Source of the DNA: Homoserinibacter gongjuensis
GTDB lineage: Bacteria > Actinomycetota > Actinomycetes > Actinomycetales > Microbacteriaceae
Length of the DNA: 64,000 bases
Direction of reading: 5' to 3'
Assembly: GCF_030161875.1 (NCBI RefSeq)
Contig: NZ_BSVA01000001.1
Span: 2,356,001-2,420,000, forward strand
Shown in pieces: positions 8,714-22,564 of this stretch. Each line of letters starts with the position of its first letter. Position 1 is the first letter of the stretch. The notes under the pieces were generated by a model. The model ran no database searches and was not told the origin of the DNA. It worked only from the letters and a program-made list of their open reading frames with translations. The position numbers and the translations under genes were made by a program.

Positions 8714-10771
8714 GTGACCGACACCACCATCCCCACCGACGCCGTGGGGGACCGCGCCGCTCTCAGCCGTCTGCGCCTTCCGGAGCTTCAGGCTCTCGCG
8801 AGCGCGCGCGGTATCAGCGGCGTTTCCCAGATGCGTAAAGGAGCTCTCGTGGACACTCTCTCCGAACTTCCTGCCACCGACGGCGACGCCGTGACCGATG
8901 CGGTCGACGCGCCCGCCAGCGAGCAGCCTGTCAGCGAGCAGCCTGCGGGCGAGCAGACCGCTGCGGCCGAGGCGGCCGATGCCGCGCCCGCCGAGCAGCC
9001 GAGCTCCGAACCCGCACCTGAGCAGCCGGAGCCCGAGCAGCGCGAGGTCGAGCAGCCGGCAGGTGAGCAGCCTGCGACGGAGCAGCCCGCTGCCCCCGAG
9101 CCCGCCGCCGAGCAGCCCGCTCGCGGCCGCCGCGGATCGCGCCGTGCAAGCGTTCCCTCCGCGGATGCCGCCGCCATCGCCGCCGCGCTCCCGGTTGCGG
9201 AGACCCCCGAGCAGCCGCAGCAGCGTCGCAGCGCCGCACAGCACGCCGCACAGGCCGAGCTCGGTCTCGAGCTCGACAAGCTCGTGCCCGCCGCCGAGAA
9301 GGAGGGCGAAGCCGAGACCGACGGCGAGACACAGCAGTCCGGTCGTCGCAACCGCAACCGCCGGGGTGGCCGTGGCGGTCAGAACGGCCAGCAGCAGAAC
9401 GGCCAGCAGCAGGACGGCGGCGACGCCGAGGGCCAGGCTGGTCAGCAGCAGGGCGGCCAGCAGCAGGGCGGCCAGCAGCAGGGCGGCCAGCAGGGCAACC
9501 AGGAGCAGGGCGAGGGGCGTCGTGGGCGCAACCGTGACCGCAACCGGAACCGCCGCGGTGGCAACCTCGACGAGCTCGAGCCGGAGATCTCCGACGACGA
9601 CGTGCTCATCCCGATCGCCGGCATCCTCGACGTGCTCGACAACTACGCGTTCGTGCGCACCACCGGCTACCTGCCCGGCCCCTCCGACGTCTACGTGTCG
9701 CTCGGCCAGGTCAAGAAGTACAACCTGCGCAAGGGCGACGCGGTCGTCGGCGCGATCCGTCAGCCGCGCGACGGCGATTCGGGCGGCGGACGCCAGAAGT
9801 ACAACGCGATCGTCAAGATCGACTCCGTCAACGGGCAGAGCGTCGACGAGGCCGCGGGCCGCGTCGACTTCGGCAAGCTGACCCCGATCTACCCGAACGA
9901 GCGGCTGCGCCTCGAGACGACGCCCGAGAAGCTCTCGACGCGCATCATCGACCTCATCGCGCCCATCGGCAAGGGTCAGCGCGGCCTCATCGTCGCGCCG
10001 CCCAAGGCCGGCAAGACGCTCATCCTCCAGGCCATCGCCAAGGCGATCGCCGAGAACAACCCCGAGGTGCACATCATGGTGGTGCTCGTGGACGAGCGGC
10101 CCGAAGAGGTCACCGACATGCAGCGCTCGGTCAAGGGCGAGGTCATCGCGTCGACCTTCGATCGTCCCGCCGAAGACCACACGACGGTCGCGGAGCTCGC
10201 CATCGAGCGCGCCAAGCGCCTCGTCGAGCTCGGCAACGACGTCGTCGTGCTGCTCGATTCGATCACGCGTCTCGGCCGCGCGTACAACCTCGCCTCTCCG
10301 GCATCCGGACGCATCCTCTCGGGTGGCGTGGACGCATCCGCGCTCTACCCGCCGAAGCGCTTCTTCGGCGCCGCGCGCAACATCGAGGGCGGCGGCTCGC
10401 TGACGATCCTCGCGACCGCGCTCGTCGAGACCGGATCGAAGATGGACGAGGTGATCTTCGAGGAGTTCAAGGGCACCGGCAACATGGAGCTCCGGCTCTC
10501 GCGTGCCCTCGCCGACAAGCGCATCTTCCCGGCCGTCGACATCTACGCCTCGAGCACCCGACGCGAAGAGGAGCTGCTCTCGCCCGAGGAGGTCAAGATC
10601 ACCTGGCGCCTGCGTCGTGCCCTCGCCGGTCTCGAACTGCAGCAGCAGCTCGAGGTCGTGCTCTCCAAGCTCAAGGAGACGGGCTCGAACGTCGAGTTCC
10701 TCGTGCAGATCCAGCAGTCGCTGCCGAGCGGCACGGGGAACGGCAACGGTCACGCGGCCCACAAGGGCTGA
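8714..10771 (+). CDS. rho: Transcription termination factor Rho with long disordered insert
   Basis: Hexameric RNA helicase that ends transcription. An N-terminal SAP-like Rho_N helix segment (residues about 15-55) is followed by about 230 residues of low complexity. These comprise EQP-rich acidic repeats, then Gln/Gly repeats, then basic [12 protein letters not shown]. The RNA-binding cold-shock fold follows (residues about 295-370), with Walker A APPKAGKT near 430, Walker B VVVLLDS near 512, and the Q/R-loop region. The length of 685 residues is well above the 420 of E. coli Rho but usual for Actinobacteria. GTG start at 8714 with gaaagga upstream. No frame defect. It ends 3 nt before prfA. 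Confidence 0.95.
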   Translation: MTDTTIPTDAVGDRAALSRLRLPELQALASARGISGVSQMRKGALVDTLSELPATDGDAVTDAVDAPASEQPVSEQPAGEQTAAAEAADAAPAEQPSSEPAPEQPEPEQREVEQPAGEQPATEQPAAPEPAAEQPARGRRGSRRASVPSADAAAIAAALPVAETPEQPQQRRSAAQHAAQAELGLELDKLVPAAEKEGEAETDGETQQSGRRNRNRRGGRGGQNGQQQNGQQQDGGDAEGQAGQQQGGQQQGGQQQGGQQGNQEQGEGRRGRNRDRNRNRRGGNLDELEPEISDDDVLIPIAGILDVLDNYAFVRTTGYLPGPSDVYVSLGQVKKYNLRKGDAVVGAIRQPRDGDSGGGRQKYNAIVKIDSVNGQSVDEAAGRVDFGKLTPIYPNERLRLETTPEKLSTRIIDLIAPIGKGQRGLIVAPPKAGKTLILQAIAKAIAENNPEVHIMVVLVDERPEEVTDMQRSVKGEVIASTFDRPAEDHTTVAELAIERAKRLVELGNDVVVLLDSITRLGRAYNLASPASGRILSGGVDASALYPPKRFFGAARNIEGGGSLTILATALVETGSKMDEVIFEEFKGTGNMELRLSRALADKRIFPAVDIYASSTRREEELLSPEEVKITWRLRRALAGLELQQQLEVVLSKLKETGSNVEFLVQIQQSLPSGTGNGNGHAAHKG
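9443..9497 (+). repeat. 15-nt tandem repeat coding GQQQG units in rho
   Basis: Three exact copies of a 15-nt unit at 9443-9457, 9458-9472 and 9473-9487 plus a partial fourth. It codes alternating QQQGG blocks in the disordered part of Rho. In-frame unit length means slippage would change Rho length without frameshift. Confidence 0.85.
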
Positions 10772-10774
10772 TCG

Positions 10775-11856
10775 GTGTTCGAGTCGGTCCAGTCGCTGCT
10801 GGCCGAGCACGAGCAGCTCCAGCAGCAGCTCGCGGATCCTGCGATCCACGCGGATGCGGCGCGCGCGAAGAAGGTCAACCGGCGCTACGCCGAGCTGAGC
10901 CAGATCGTCGCGGCGCATACCGCGTGGCAGCAGGCGCAGTCCGACGCCTCGGCGGCGCGTGAGCTCGCGCGCGAGGACGACGCCTTCGCCGAGGAGGTTC
11001 CCGCCCTCGAGGATGCCGAGCACGCGGCCGAGGAGAAGCTGCGCCGCCTGCTCATCCCGCGCGATCCGGATGATGGCCGTGACGTGATCATGGAGATCAA
11101 GGGCGGCGAGGGCGGCGAGGAATCCGCCCTGTTCGCCGCGGATCTGCTGCGCATGTACCTGCACTATGCGGAGTCCCGCGGGTGGAAGACCGAGTTGCTC
11201 GAGCGCAACGAGTCCGACCTCGGGGGTACAAGGACGTTCAGGTGGCCATCAAGTCGAACGCCACCGATCCCGCCGACGGCGTGTGGGCGAGCCTCAAGTA
11301 CGAGGGCGGCGTGCACCGCGTGCAGCGCGTGCCGGCGACTGAGTCGCAGGGCCGCATCCACACCTCCACGACGGGCGTGCTCGTGTTCCCCGAGGTCGAC
11401 GCGCCCGAAGAGGTGCAGATCGACCCGAACGATCTGAAGATCGACGTGTACCGCTCGTCGGGTCCGGGCGGCCAGTCGGTCAACACGACCGATTCCGCCG
11501 TGCGCATCACCCACGTGCCCACGGGCATCGTCGTGTCGATGCAGAACGAGAAGTCGCAGCTGCAGAACCGGGAGGCCGGTATGCGCGTGCTGCGCGCGCG
11601 TCTGCTCGCCCGGCAGCAGGAGGAGCGGGATGCCGCTGCATCCGACCAGCGTCGCAGCCAGATCCGCTCCATGGACCGCTCCGAACGCATCCGCACCTAC
11701 AACTTCCCCGAGAACCGGATCGCCGACCACCGCACGGGCTACAAGGCCTACAACCTCGACCAGGTGATGAACGGCGCCCTGCAGCCGATCCTCGACTCGT
11801 GCATCCAGATGGACGAAGAGGCGCGCCTCGCCGCCCTCGGTACCGAAGGTGGCTGA
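10775..11856 (+). CDS. prfA: Peptide chain release factor 1 (one frameshift)
   Basis: Releases peptides at UAA/UAG. The catalytic GGQ occurs as [10 protein letters not shown] near residue 232. The PCRF domain motif [16 protein letters not shown] and the conserved C-terminal [12 protein letters not shown] are present. The break is in the G run 11222-11226 (expected ESDLGGYKDVQ). One G restores 360 residues, the family length. This is not the programmed frameshift known from prfB: the site is internal, far from codon 26, and the family is RF1. The GTG start is 3 nt after rho. Confidence 0.94.
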
Positions 11857-12743
11857 GGAAGCCGCGCCCCGCGCGACACGTCTCCGCACCCCACCATCGT
11901 CGAGCTCCGTGCCCTCGGCATCAACACGCTCGCCGACGCCGGCGTGCCGACGCCCGAGGTGGATGCCGAGCTGCTGCTCGCGCACGCGCTCGGGGTGAGC
12001 AGGGGGCAGCTGCAGGCCCGGGCCGTCACGGGCGCGACAGTGGCGGAGAGGGAGCGTGCCGCGTTCCTCACCGCCCTCGAGCGTCGCGCCGCCCGTGAGC
12101 CGCTGCAGCACATCACGGGGCTCGCGCCGTTCCGCTCGCTCGAGCTCGCGGTGGGCCCCGGGGTCTTCGTGCCGCGTCCCGAGACCGAGTTCGTCGCGCA
12201 GCTCGCCATCGACGCCCTGCTCGCGGTGCCGACGGCTCAGCCACTCGCCGTCGACCTCGGCACCGGCAGCGGCGCGATCGCCCTCGCTCTGGCGACGGAG
12301 GTGCCGCATGCGCAGGTCGTCGCCGTCGAGCGGTCGCCCGAGGCCCACGTCTGGGCGGAACGCAACGTACGAGCGTCGGGTGCCGACAACATCCGCCTCG
12401 TGCTCGGTGACCTCGCCGACGCCCTGCCCGAACTCGACGGCACGGTCGACGTCGTGGCCTCCAACCCGCCCTACATCCCCGACGAGGCCATCCCGCGCGA
12501 TGTCGAGGTGCGGTTGCACGATCCCGCGGCCGCGCTCTACGGCGGCCCGGATGGACTCGACGTCGTGCGCGCCCTGTCGCGTCGCGCCCGTGCGCTGCTG
12601 AGGCCCGGGGAGCGCTCGTGATCGAACATGGCGAGCTGCAGGGCGCCGCGATGCGCGACCTGCTCACCTCCGATAGCTGGCGCGCCGTGGCGACGCACCG
12701 CGATCTGCTCGGTCGCGACCGGGTGACGACGGCCGTGCGCTGA
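11849..12743 (+). CDS. prmC: Release-factor glutamine N5-methyltransferase (two frameshifts)
   Basis: Methylates the Gln of GGQ in release factors using SAM. SAM-binding motif [13 protein letters not shown] and the substrate-Gln motif [12 protein letters not shown] (NPPY near residue 208) are clear. The GTG at 11849 overlaps the prfA stop. The frame breaks in the C run 11889-11892 (expected LRTPTIVELR) and the G run 12607-12610 (expected [13 protein letters not shown]). Adding one base at each gives 298 residues ending DRVTTAVR. Pairing with prfA upstream and tsaC downstream is the common bacterial arrangement. Confidence 0.92.
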
Positions 12744-12744
12744 G

Positions 12745-13364
12745 CTAGGCCGCCGCGCGCACCTCGGCGAACTCCTCGATCGCCGCGAGCAGTCCCTCGG
12801 CCGTGCCGTAGCGGTAGGTCGTGATGCCGAGGATGCCGCGGCCGCGACGTTCTCGGGCAGGTCGTCGACGAAGAAGGTGTCGGCGGCACTCGCGCCATAG
12901 TGCTCCAACACGCGCTCGAACACCACCGGATCGGGCTTCCGCGCCCCGTAGCGGCTCGTCGTGTAGAGGTGCTCGCCGAACAGCGGGGCGATCTCGGGCG
13001 CGATCTCCGCGAGGTTCTCCTCCAGCAACGGGCCGTTGTTGGTGAGCAGGCTCACCTGTCCGAGTTGCGCCGCCCGCCGCACCGCCTCGATCGCGTCCGG
13101 GCGGGCGCGCATCGCCGAGCGTCGGTTCGCCACCCAATCCTCGAGCGCGATCTCCCGCTCCAGGGCGGCGTTCTGCGCCGCGCGGTAGGCCGCGCCGTCC
13201 GCGAAGCCGCCCGCCTCGGCCGCCCCCTCTCCGCCCGCGTGCCACCAGCGGCGCCGCAGCTCGGCGAGGTCGTGCCCCGTGAGCTCGGTGAGACCGGCCA
13301 TGCGGGCACGCCAGTCGTAGTCGTAGAGGACGTCGTCCATGTCGAAGAGGAAGAGCAGACTCAT
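12745..13364 (-). CDS. HAD-family hydrolase (one frameshift)
   Basis: Haloacid-dehalogenase-like phosphohydrolase. Motif I is FLFDMDDVLYD at the very N-terminus, motif II LLTNNG, motif III Lys in ARKPDP, and motif IV FVDDLPENV. Usual substrates are small phosphate esters, but none can be named here. The break is near 12836 (expected NVAAAGILGITTYRYG on the minus strand). One base restores 206 residues. It is convergent with prmC (1 nt between stops) and divergent from tsaC. Confidence 0.85.
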
Positions 13365-13428
13365 ATCCCTCCATCCTCCCCGATGACGCGGTGAAAGCGC
13401 GGTGAGCCGTCTCTCGGCTCGACGCTCC

Positions 13429-13434
13429 TAGGAT
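13429..13434 (+). promoter_or_regulatory. Putative -10 element (taggat) for tsaC
   Basis: taggat ends 9 nt before the tsaC ATG. A purine run gggagg lies between, so this gene could use either a very short leader with a Shine-Dalgarno or a leaderless start. Confidence 0.4.
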
Positions 13435-13443
13435 GGGAGGGCC

Positions 13444-14118
13444 ATGGCGATCTACGACACCGGCGTCCCCGAACAACTTCTCACCGGGATGCGCCTCGCC
13501 CGCGGCGCCATCGGGCGCGGCGAGCTCGTCGTCATCCCCACCGACACGGTGTACGGTATCGCGGCGGATGCGTTCTCGCCCGAGGCCGTGCAGCGCCTGC
13601 TCGATGCCAAGGGGCGCGACCGCACGGCGCCGCCCCCGTGCTCGTGCCGGGCGCCCCGACGCTCGATGCGCTCGCCGACCCGGTCCCGGATGAGGTGCGG
13701 GCTCTCGTGGCCGAGTTCTGGCCGGGGGTCTCACCGTGATCCTCCGTGCGCGCGCCATGCTCGATTGGGATCTCGGGGAGACGCGCGGCACCGTCGCTTT
13801 GCGCATGCCGTCCGATCCGATCGCCCTCGAACTGCTCGCCGAGACCGGCCCACTCGCCGTATCGAGCGCCAACCGCACGGGGAGCCCGCCGCGCTGACGG
13901 CGGCCGACGCCGAAGCGATGCTCGGCGAGAGCGTCGCCGTCTATCTCGAGGCCGGAACCGCCGGAGGCGCGTACCCGGATGCCGCCGCGCACACGGGGTC
14001 GACGATCGTCGACGCGACGAACCTCGAGCATCCGGACGGCAAGCTGCGCATCGTGCGCCACGGGGTGATCCCCGACGCCGAGATCGTGCGCGTCGTCGGA
14101 GCCGATCGATGCGCCTGA
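13444..14118 (+). CDS. tsaC: L-threonylcarbamoyladenylate synthase, Sua5/YrdC family (three frameshifts)
   Basis: Makes threonylcarbamoyl-AMP for t6A37 of ANN-decoding tRNAs. The N-terminus has VVIPTDTVYGIAADA, and downstream come FWPGGLTVIL, TVALRMPSDP and AVSSANRTGEPAALT. Three breaks lie in homopolymers 13633-13637 (C), 13724-13728 (G) and 13879-13882 (G). Because three single-base losses return to the first frame, the raw 224-codon frame stays open but its middle third is translated wrongly. With three bases added the protein is 225 residues. The last 10 nt overlap wecA. Confidence 0.88.
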   Translation: MAIYDTGVPEQLLTGMRLARGAIGRGELVVIPTDTVYGIAADAFSPEAVQRLLDAKGRDRTAPPPCSCRAPRRSMRSPTRSRMRCGLSWPSSGRGSHRDPPCARHARLGSRGDARHRRFAHAVRSDRPRTARRDRPTRRIERQPHGEPAALTAADAEAMLGESVAVYLEAGTAGGAYPDAAAHTGSTIVDATNLEHPDGKLRIVRHGVIPDAEIVRVVGADRCA

Positions 14119-15416
14119 TCTTCTACATCGTGACCGCCGGCATCGCCGGGCTGGTCTCCTTCTCGTTCTCGCTCATCATCTGGAAACTCTCGACGCGGTT
14201 CCGGCTCTACCCGAAGATCCGGGCGCGCGACGTGCACACCCGTCCCACACCTCGGCTCGGCGGCGTCGCGATGTTCCTCGGGGTCGTGGTCGCGTTCGCG
14301 GTCGGCTCGTTCCTTCCGCCGCTCGCGATCGTCTACTCGCAGCCCGCGCACATCTGGGGCCTGCTGGGGTCGGCGCTCATGATCGTGCTGATCGGTGTCG
14401 CCGACGACATCTGGGACCTCGACTGGCTCACCAAGCTCGCGGGGCAGCTGCTCGCGGCGGCCCTGCTTGCCTGGAGCGGCATCCAGTTCCTGTCCTTCCC
14501 GCTGCCGAAGCTGTTCGGCGCCGGAGACGGATCGCGGTCGGTCATTGTGACGCTCGCGCCGTGGCAGTCGCTCGTCATCACCGTGATCGTCATCGTGCTC
14601 GTGATGAACGCCATCAACTTCATCGACGGGCTCGACGGTCTGGTCTCGGGCGTCGCGATCATCGCGAACGGCGTGTTCTCGGTGTACGTGTTCGCGATCT
14701 CGTCCGGACCCACCGGCCAGAGCGACTACTTCAACCTCGCGCAACTCATCTCGGCCGTGCTCATCGGTGCGTGCGTCGGGTTCCTGCCACTGAATTGGCA
14801 TCCCGCCCGTCTCTTCATGGGTGACGCCGGCGCGCTGCTCGTGGGGTTGCTGATGGCCGCCTCGACGATCGCCGTGACAGGCCAGATCGACCCCAACCGC
14901 TTGGAGGAGACCGTCGGCAGCGCCCGTCAGCTCTTCCCGGCCCTCATCCCATTGCTGCTGCCGTTCGCGATCCTCGTGGTGCCGCTGCTCGACTTCGGCT
15001 TGGCCATCATCCGCCGCCTGCGCGCGGGCAAGTCGCCCTTCACCGCCGACCGCAAGCACCTGCACCACCGGCTGCTCGACATGGGCCACTCGCACCTGCA
15101 CGCCGTGCTGATCCTGTACGCATGGACCGGCGCGGCCTCGATCGGCATGCTCCTGTTCCTGTTCATCGACACCTGGTGGGCCGCGCTCGCGACCGTTCTC
15201 GGCCTCGTGGTCTGCACGATCGTGACGCTCGCCCCGCTCAGCCGGCGCAAGGCCATCGAGTCGGTCGCGCAGAGCATGGACGCGGATGCCGCCGAGGCCG
15301 CCGTCGTCGCGCGTTTCGACCCGCTCGACGCCGCATCCGAACCGGATGCCGAACCGAGCGACAGCGCCGCCGCTGCCGCTCTCGACCTACTTCAGAAGAA
15401 GGAGGGCTCCGCATGA
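14109..15416 (+). CDS. wecA: Undecaprenyl/decaprenyl-phosphate GlcNAc-1-phosphate transferase (WecA/TagO type)
   Basis: Polytopic membrane enzyme, 435 residues with about 11 transmembrane segments, that moves a sugar-1-phosphate from a UDP-sugar to polyprenyl phosphate at the start of cell-wall polymer synthesis. PTPRLGG, ADDIWDLDW, NFIDGLDGL and the catalytic HPARLFMGDAG are visible, with DRKHLHHRLL in the C-terminal loop. The tail after the last membrane segment is acidic and Ala-rich. Intact. It overlaps tsaC by 10 nt and the next small membrane gene by ATGA. Confidence 0.92.
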   Translation: MRLIFYIVTAGIAGLVSFSFSLIIWKLSTRFRLYPKIRARDVHTRPTPRLGGVAMFLGVVVAFAVGSFLPPLAIVYSQPAHIWGLLGSALMIVLIGVADDIWDLDWLTKLAGQLLAAALLAWSGIQFLSFPLPKLFGAGDGSRSVIVTLAPWQSLVITVIVIVLVMNAINFIDGLDGLVSGVAIIANGVFSVYVFAISSGPTGQSDYFNLAQLISAVLIGACVGFLPLNWHPARLFMGDAGALLVGLLMAASTIAVTGQIDPNRLEETVGSARQLFPALIPLLLPFAILVVPLLDFGLAIIRRLRAGKSPFTADRKHLHHRLLDMGHSHLHAVLILYAWTGAASIGMLLFLFIDTWWAALATVLGLVVCTIVTLAPLSRRKAIESVAQSMDADAAEAAVVARFDPLDAASEPDAEPSDSAAAAALDLLQKKEGSA

Positions 15417-15858
15417 GCGCCCCTGCCCACAACCCGATCCTCGTCACCGCGCTGCGCTGGGGTGCCATCTTCGCGGCGGCTCTCGCGATCGTCGCCGGGG
15501 AGTGGGCCTCCTCGTGGGCGGCACGCCCGGCCTCTGGGGCGGCCTGCTCGGCTCGGTGCTCGCCTTCGCGTTCCTCGCCCTCACCGCAGGCAGCATGCTG
15601 CTCGGGCGGCGGCTCACCACCGACGATCCGAACAGCCCGTTGTTCTACGGGGTCGTGCTCGCGGTGTGGCTGGTCAAGCTCATCGTGTTCTTCCTCTTCA
15701 TGTACTGGTTGCGCGATCAGCCGTGGCTGGATGCGTGGGTGTTCTTCTTCACGGTCATCGCCGCCGTCTTGGGCTCGCTCATCGTCGACGGCTTCGCGTT
15801 CGTGAAGGCCCGAACACCGATCGACGTCACGCTGCCCGACGACGAAAGTGCCGGGTAA
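15413..15858 (+). CDS. Small membrane protein, AtpI-like (one frameshift)
   Basis: About 148 residues with four predicted membrane helices (ALAIVAGGVGLL, SVLAFAFLALTAG, LAVWLVKLIVFFLFMYW and FTVIAAVLGSLIVDGFAF). Position directly before atpB and the four-helix pattern match the ATP synthase protein I slot, whose members assist c-ring assembly or cation transport. Sequence identity is too low for certainty. The frame breaks in the G run 15497-15500 (expected VAGGVGLLVGG) and one G restores it. ATG overlaps the wecA stop. Confidence 0.75.
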
Positions 15859-15887
15859 GGACGTCCTGACCCGCCCCTCGGCCCTGA

Positions 15888-15893
15888 TAGGCT
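15888..15893 (+). promoter_or_regulatory. Putative -10 (taggct) for the ATP synthase operon
   Basis: An extended -10-like sequence tgataggct lies in the 79-nt gap between the AtpI-like gene and atpB. A weak -35 match (cctgac, 15864-15869) is 18 nt upstream. No strong terminator separates the genes, so read-through from wecA is also possible. Confidence 0.35.
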
Positions 15894-15937
15894 GAGGGCA
15901 ACCCCATTCACTCGCCGCGTGGTCGCACGCCCCGATC

Positions 15938-17063
<1,126 letters not shown>

Positions 17064-17109
17064 TCCGTCCGCATCTGCTGCTAGACAGCACTCACTGAAG
17101 GAGGTCGGG

Positions 17110-17664
17110 ATGCTGCGTGCATTCTTCGACGTTCGTGCGGAGGAGCCACCCAACCCGCTCATCCCCGCGGATTACGACATCATCTACTCGTCGATCATCT
17201 TCGTCGCGCTGCTGATCGTCGTGGCGATCTTCGTCGTGCCGCGCATGAACCGCGCGCTCGACGCCCGCGCCGAGGCGATCGAGGGTGGTCTCAAGAAGGC
17301 TGAGGAGGCGCAGGCCGCTGCCAGCGCCGCCCGCGACGAGTACACCGCGCAGCTCGCGGAGGCGCGCGCCGAGGCGGCCCGTATCCGTGAGCAGGCGCGC
17401 ACCGATGGGCAGGCGATCCTCGCCGAACTCAAGGAGCAGGCGCAGGCGGAGGCGGCGCGCATCGTCGCGAACGCCCAGACACAGATCGAGGCCGAGCGCT
17501 CCGCCGCTCTCGTCTCGCTGCGTTCGGAGGTCGGAAGCCTCGCGCTCGATCTCGCCTCCGGTGTCATCGGCGAGTCGCTCTCCGACGACAAGAAGGCCGC
17601 CGCCGTGGTCGACCGGTTCCTTGCGGATCTCGAGGCCGACGAGAAGGCGAAGGCGGGCAAGTAG
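17110..17664 (+). CDS. atpF: F1Fo ATP synthase subunit b
   Basis: Peripheral stalk subunit, 184 residues. A single membrane helix (IIYSSIIFVALLIVVAIFVV, about residues 25-44) is followed by a long Ala/Glu/Arg-rich coiled coil that reaches the F1 head and contacts delta. Start ATG at 17110 with a strong aaggagg. The stop TAG is immediately followed by atpH, so coupled translation is likely. Intact. Confidence 0.95.
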   Translation: MLRAFFDVRAEEPPNPLIPADYDIIYSSIIFVALLIVVAIFVVPRMNRALDARAEAIEGGLKKAEEAQAAASAARDEYTAQLAEARAEAARIREQARTDGQAILAELKEQAQAEAARIVANAQTQIEAERSAALVSLRSEVGSLALDLASGVIGESLSDDKKAAAVVDRFLADLEADEKAKAGK

Positions 17665-18455
17665 ATGGGATCGGCGTCACGCGAAGCACTCACGGCCGCG
17701 AAGCGCACGCTCGCGGCGGCTGGGGGCGTGTCCTCGCCACCGGTGAGCAGCTGCTCGCTGCGGGGCGGGCGATCGAGTCGTCGGGGCAGTTGCGCTCCGT
17801 GCTCGCCGACCCGGCCGTCGAGGCGGACCGCAAGGCGGGCCTGCTGAAGTCGATCTTCGGCACGCTCGACACGGCAGCCTCGCAGGTGCTCACGGGCGCC
17901 GTCTCGTCGCGCTGGTCGACGCCCGGTGAGCTCGTGGCCGGCATCGAGGAGCTCGGCATCCGCGCGATCGCGATCTCGGCCGGTCCTGATGCGGGCATCG
18001 AGAACGAGCTCTTCGCCTTCAGCAGCACGGTGTCGACCGATCACGAGCTCGAGCTCGCCGTCGGCAGCAAGCTCGGCGCTCCGGAGGCCAAGGCCGCCCT
18101 CGTCGACGCCCTGCTCGCCGGCAAGGTGCAGCCCGCGACCCTGGTGATCGTGCGGCACCTCGTGCAGAGCCCGCGCGGCCGCCGGATCGGGCAGCTGCTG
18201 TCCGGCGCGGCCGACATCGTCGCGGATGCCCAGGGCGCGATCGTGGCGACCGTCACGTCCGCCGTGCGGCCCGCACCCGCGCAACTGACGGCCCTCGAGA
18301 AGGCGCTGGCGACCCGCTACGGCCGCTCCTTGCGCATCAACCTCATCATCGACCCGACCATCGTCGGCGGCCTGCGCGTGCAGGTCGGCGACGACGTCAT
18401 CGACGGAACCGTCGCGTCCCGCCTGGCCGACCTCCGCATCCGACTGGCCGGCTGA
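17665..18455 (+). CDS. atpH: F1Fo ATP synthase subunit delta (one frameshift)
   Basis: Connects the stalk to the F1 head (OSCP homologue). The protein is 263 residues, longer than the roughly 180 of E. coli, as in other Actinobacteria. The C-terminal signature with [20 protein letters not shown] is clear. The break is in the G run 17722-17726 (expected [19 protein letters not shown]) and one G repairs it. Start ATG directly abuts the atpF stop with no separate ribosome-binding site. Confidence 0.92.
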
Positions 18456-18490
18456 CCCCGGCGCCCGACGCACCACTCCAAGGAAGAGAC

Positions 18491-20122
18491 ATGGCAGACA
18501 TCACGATCAGCCCGGACGAGATCCGTTCCGCGCTCAAGGATTTCGTCGCCGGCTACGAGCCGGCCAAGACCACGACGACCGAGGTCGGCACCGTCATCGA
18601 CGCGGCCGACGGCATCGCGCACGTCGAGGGGCTCCCGGGCGCCATGGCGAACGAGCTGCTCCGCTTCGACGACGGCACTCTCGGTCTCGCCCTCAACCTC
18701 GACGAGGACTCCATCGGTGTCATCGTGCTGGGTGAGTTCACGGGCATCGAAGAGGGCATGCCGGTCACCCGCACGGGCGAGGTGCTCTCCTCGCCGGTCG
18801 GTGACGGCTTCCTCGGTCGCGTCGTCGACCCGCTCGGCAACCCCATCGACGGTCTCGGTGAGATCGCGGCGGAGGGGCGTCGTGCCCTCGAGTTGCAGGC
18901 GCCCGGCGTGATGGCCCGCAAGTCGGTGCACGAGCCCATGCAGACCGGCATCAAGGCCATCGACGCGATGATCCCGATCGGCCGTGGCCAGCGTCAGCTC
19001 ATCATCGGCGACCGCCAGACCGGCAAGACCGCGATCGCGATCGACACGATCATCAACCAGAAGGCCAACTGGGAGTCCGGCGACGTCGACAAGCAGGTGC
19101 GCTGCATCTACGTCGCGATCGGTCAGAAGGGCTCGACGATCGCGGCCGTGAAGGGCGCTCTCGAAGACGCCGGCGCGATGGAGTACACGACGATCGTCGC
19201 AGCTCCGGCATCCGACCCCGCGGGCTTCAAGTACCTCGCGCCCTACACCGGTTCGGCCATCGGCCAGCATTGGATGTACGGCGGCAAGCACGTGCTCATC
19301 ATCTTCGACGACCTGTCGAAGCAGGCCGAGGCCTACCGCGCCGTGTCGCTGCTGCTGCGTCGCCCGCCGGGGCGCGAGGCCTACCCGGGCGACGTCTTCT
19401 ACCTGCACTCGCGTCTGCTCGAGCGTTGCGCGAAGCTGTCGGACGAGCTCGGCGCCGGCTCGATGACGGGTCTGCCGATCATCGAGACCAAGGCGAACGA
19501 CGTGTCGGCCTACATCCCGACCAACGTGATCTCGATCACCGACGGCCAGATCTTCCTGCAGTCCGACCTGTTCAACGCCAACCAGCGTCCCGCGGTCGAC
19601 GTGGGCATCTCGGTGTCGCGCGTCGGCGGTGACGCCCAGGTCAAGTCGATCAAGAAGGTTTCGGGAACGCTCAAGCTCGAGCTGGCCCAGTACCGTGCGC
19701 TCGAGGCGTTCGCGCTCTTCGCATCCGACCTGGATGCCACGAGCCGTCGTCAGCTCGACCGCGGTGCGCGCCTGACCGAGCTGCTGCGCCAGCCGCAGTA
19801 CTCGCCGTTCCCCGTCGAGCAGCAGGTCGTCTCGATCTGGGCCGGAACCAAGGGCAAGCTCGACACGATCCCCGTCGAAGACGTGCTGCGCTTCGAGGCG
19901 GAGCTGCTGGACCACCTCGGCCGCAACACGAAGATCCTCGACACCCTGCGTGAGACCAACGTGCTCGACGATGCCACCGAGGCGGAGCTCGAGAAGGCCG
20001 TGGACGCCTTCGTGCTCGAGTTCCAGCCCGGCGAGGGCGCTCCCGGTGTCGGCACCGAGGAGTTCGAGGCCACCGAGGTCGAGGACGTCAACCAGGAGCG
20101 CATCGTGAAGGGCAAGCGCTGA
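18491..20122 (+). CDS. atpA: F1Fo ATP synthase subunit alpha
   Basis: Non-catalytic nucleotide-binding subunit of F1, 543 residues. Walker A is GDRQTGKT, the Arg-finger region is around [10 protein letters not shown], and the N-terminal beta-barrel starts after [12 protein letters not shown]. The C-terminus is longer and acidic ([16 protein letters not shown]) than in enterobacteria, as seen in Actinobacteria. ATG with aaggaagag upstream. Intact. Confidence 0.97.
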   Translation: MADITISPDEIRSALKDFVAGYEPAKTTTTEVGTVIDAADGIAHVEGLPGAMANELLRFDDGTLGLALNLDEDSIGVIVLGEFTGIEEGMPVTRTGEVLSSPVGDGFLGRVVDPLGNPIDGLGEIAAEGRRALELQAPGVMARKSVHEPMQTGIKAIDAMIPIGRGQRQLIIGDRQTGKTAIAIDTIINQKANWESGDVDKQVRCIYVAIGQKGSTIAAVKGALEDAGAMEYTTIVAAPASDPAGFKYLAPYTGSAIGQHWMYGGKHVLIIFDDLSKQAEAYRAVSLLLRRPPGREAYPGDVFYLHSRLLERCAKLSDELGAGSMTGLPIIETKANDVSAYIPTNVISITDGQIFLQSDLFNANQRPAVDVGISVSRVGGDAQVKSIKKVSGTLKLELAQYRALEAFALFASDLDATSRRQLDRGARLTELLRQPQYSPFPVEQQVVSIWAGTKGKLDTIPVEDVLRFEAELLDHLGRNTKILDTLRETNVLDDATEAELEKAVDAFVLEFQPGEGAPGVGTEEFEATEVEDVNQERIVKGKR

Positions 20123-20175
20123 TCCGCCTCGTCGGAACGCGCCCACAACGAACCCTCGACAGGAAGAGATAGGAC

Positions 20176-22562
<2,387 letters not shown>

Positions 22563-22564
22563 TC

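Noticed and set aside
9363..9500. CRISPR-like short repeats
   Set aside because: The units are contiguous without spacers and in frame with Rho. They code Gln/Gly low complexity.
8564..11164. 866-residue minus-strand open frame across rho and prfA
   Set aside because: It is the antisense shadow of rho and prfA. Its Leu/Ala/Arg-rich composition with no domain is typical of complementary frames in high-GC DNA.
10775..11856. Programmed frameshift in the release factor gene
   Set aside because: Programmed shifting belongs to prfB near codon 26 with an internal UGA. Here the gene is RF1, the site is a G run at about codon 150, and the same defect type affects 25 unrelated genes.
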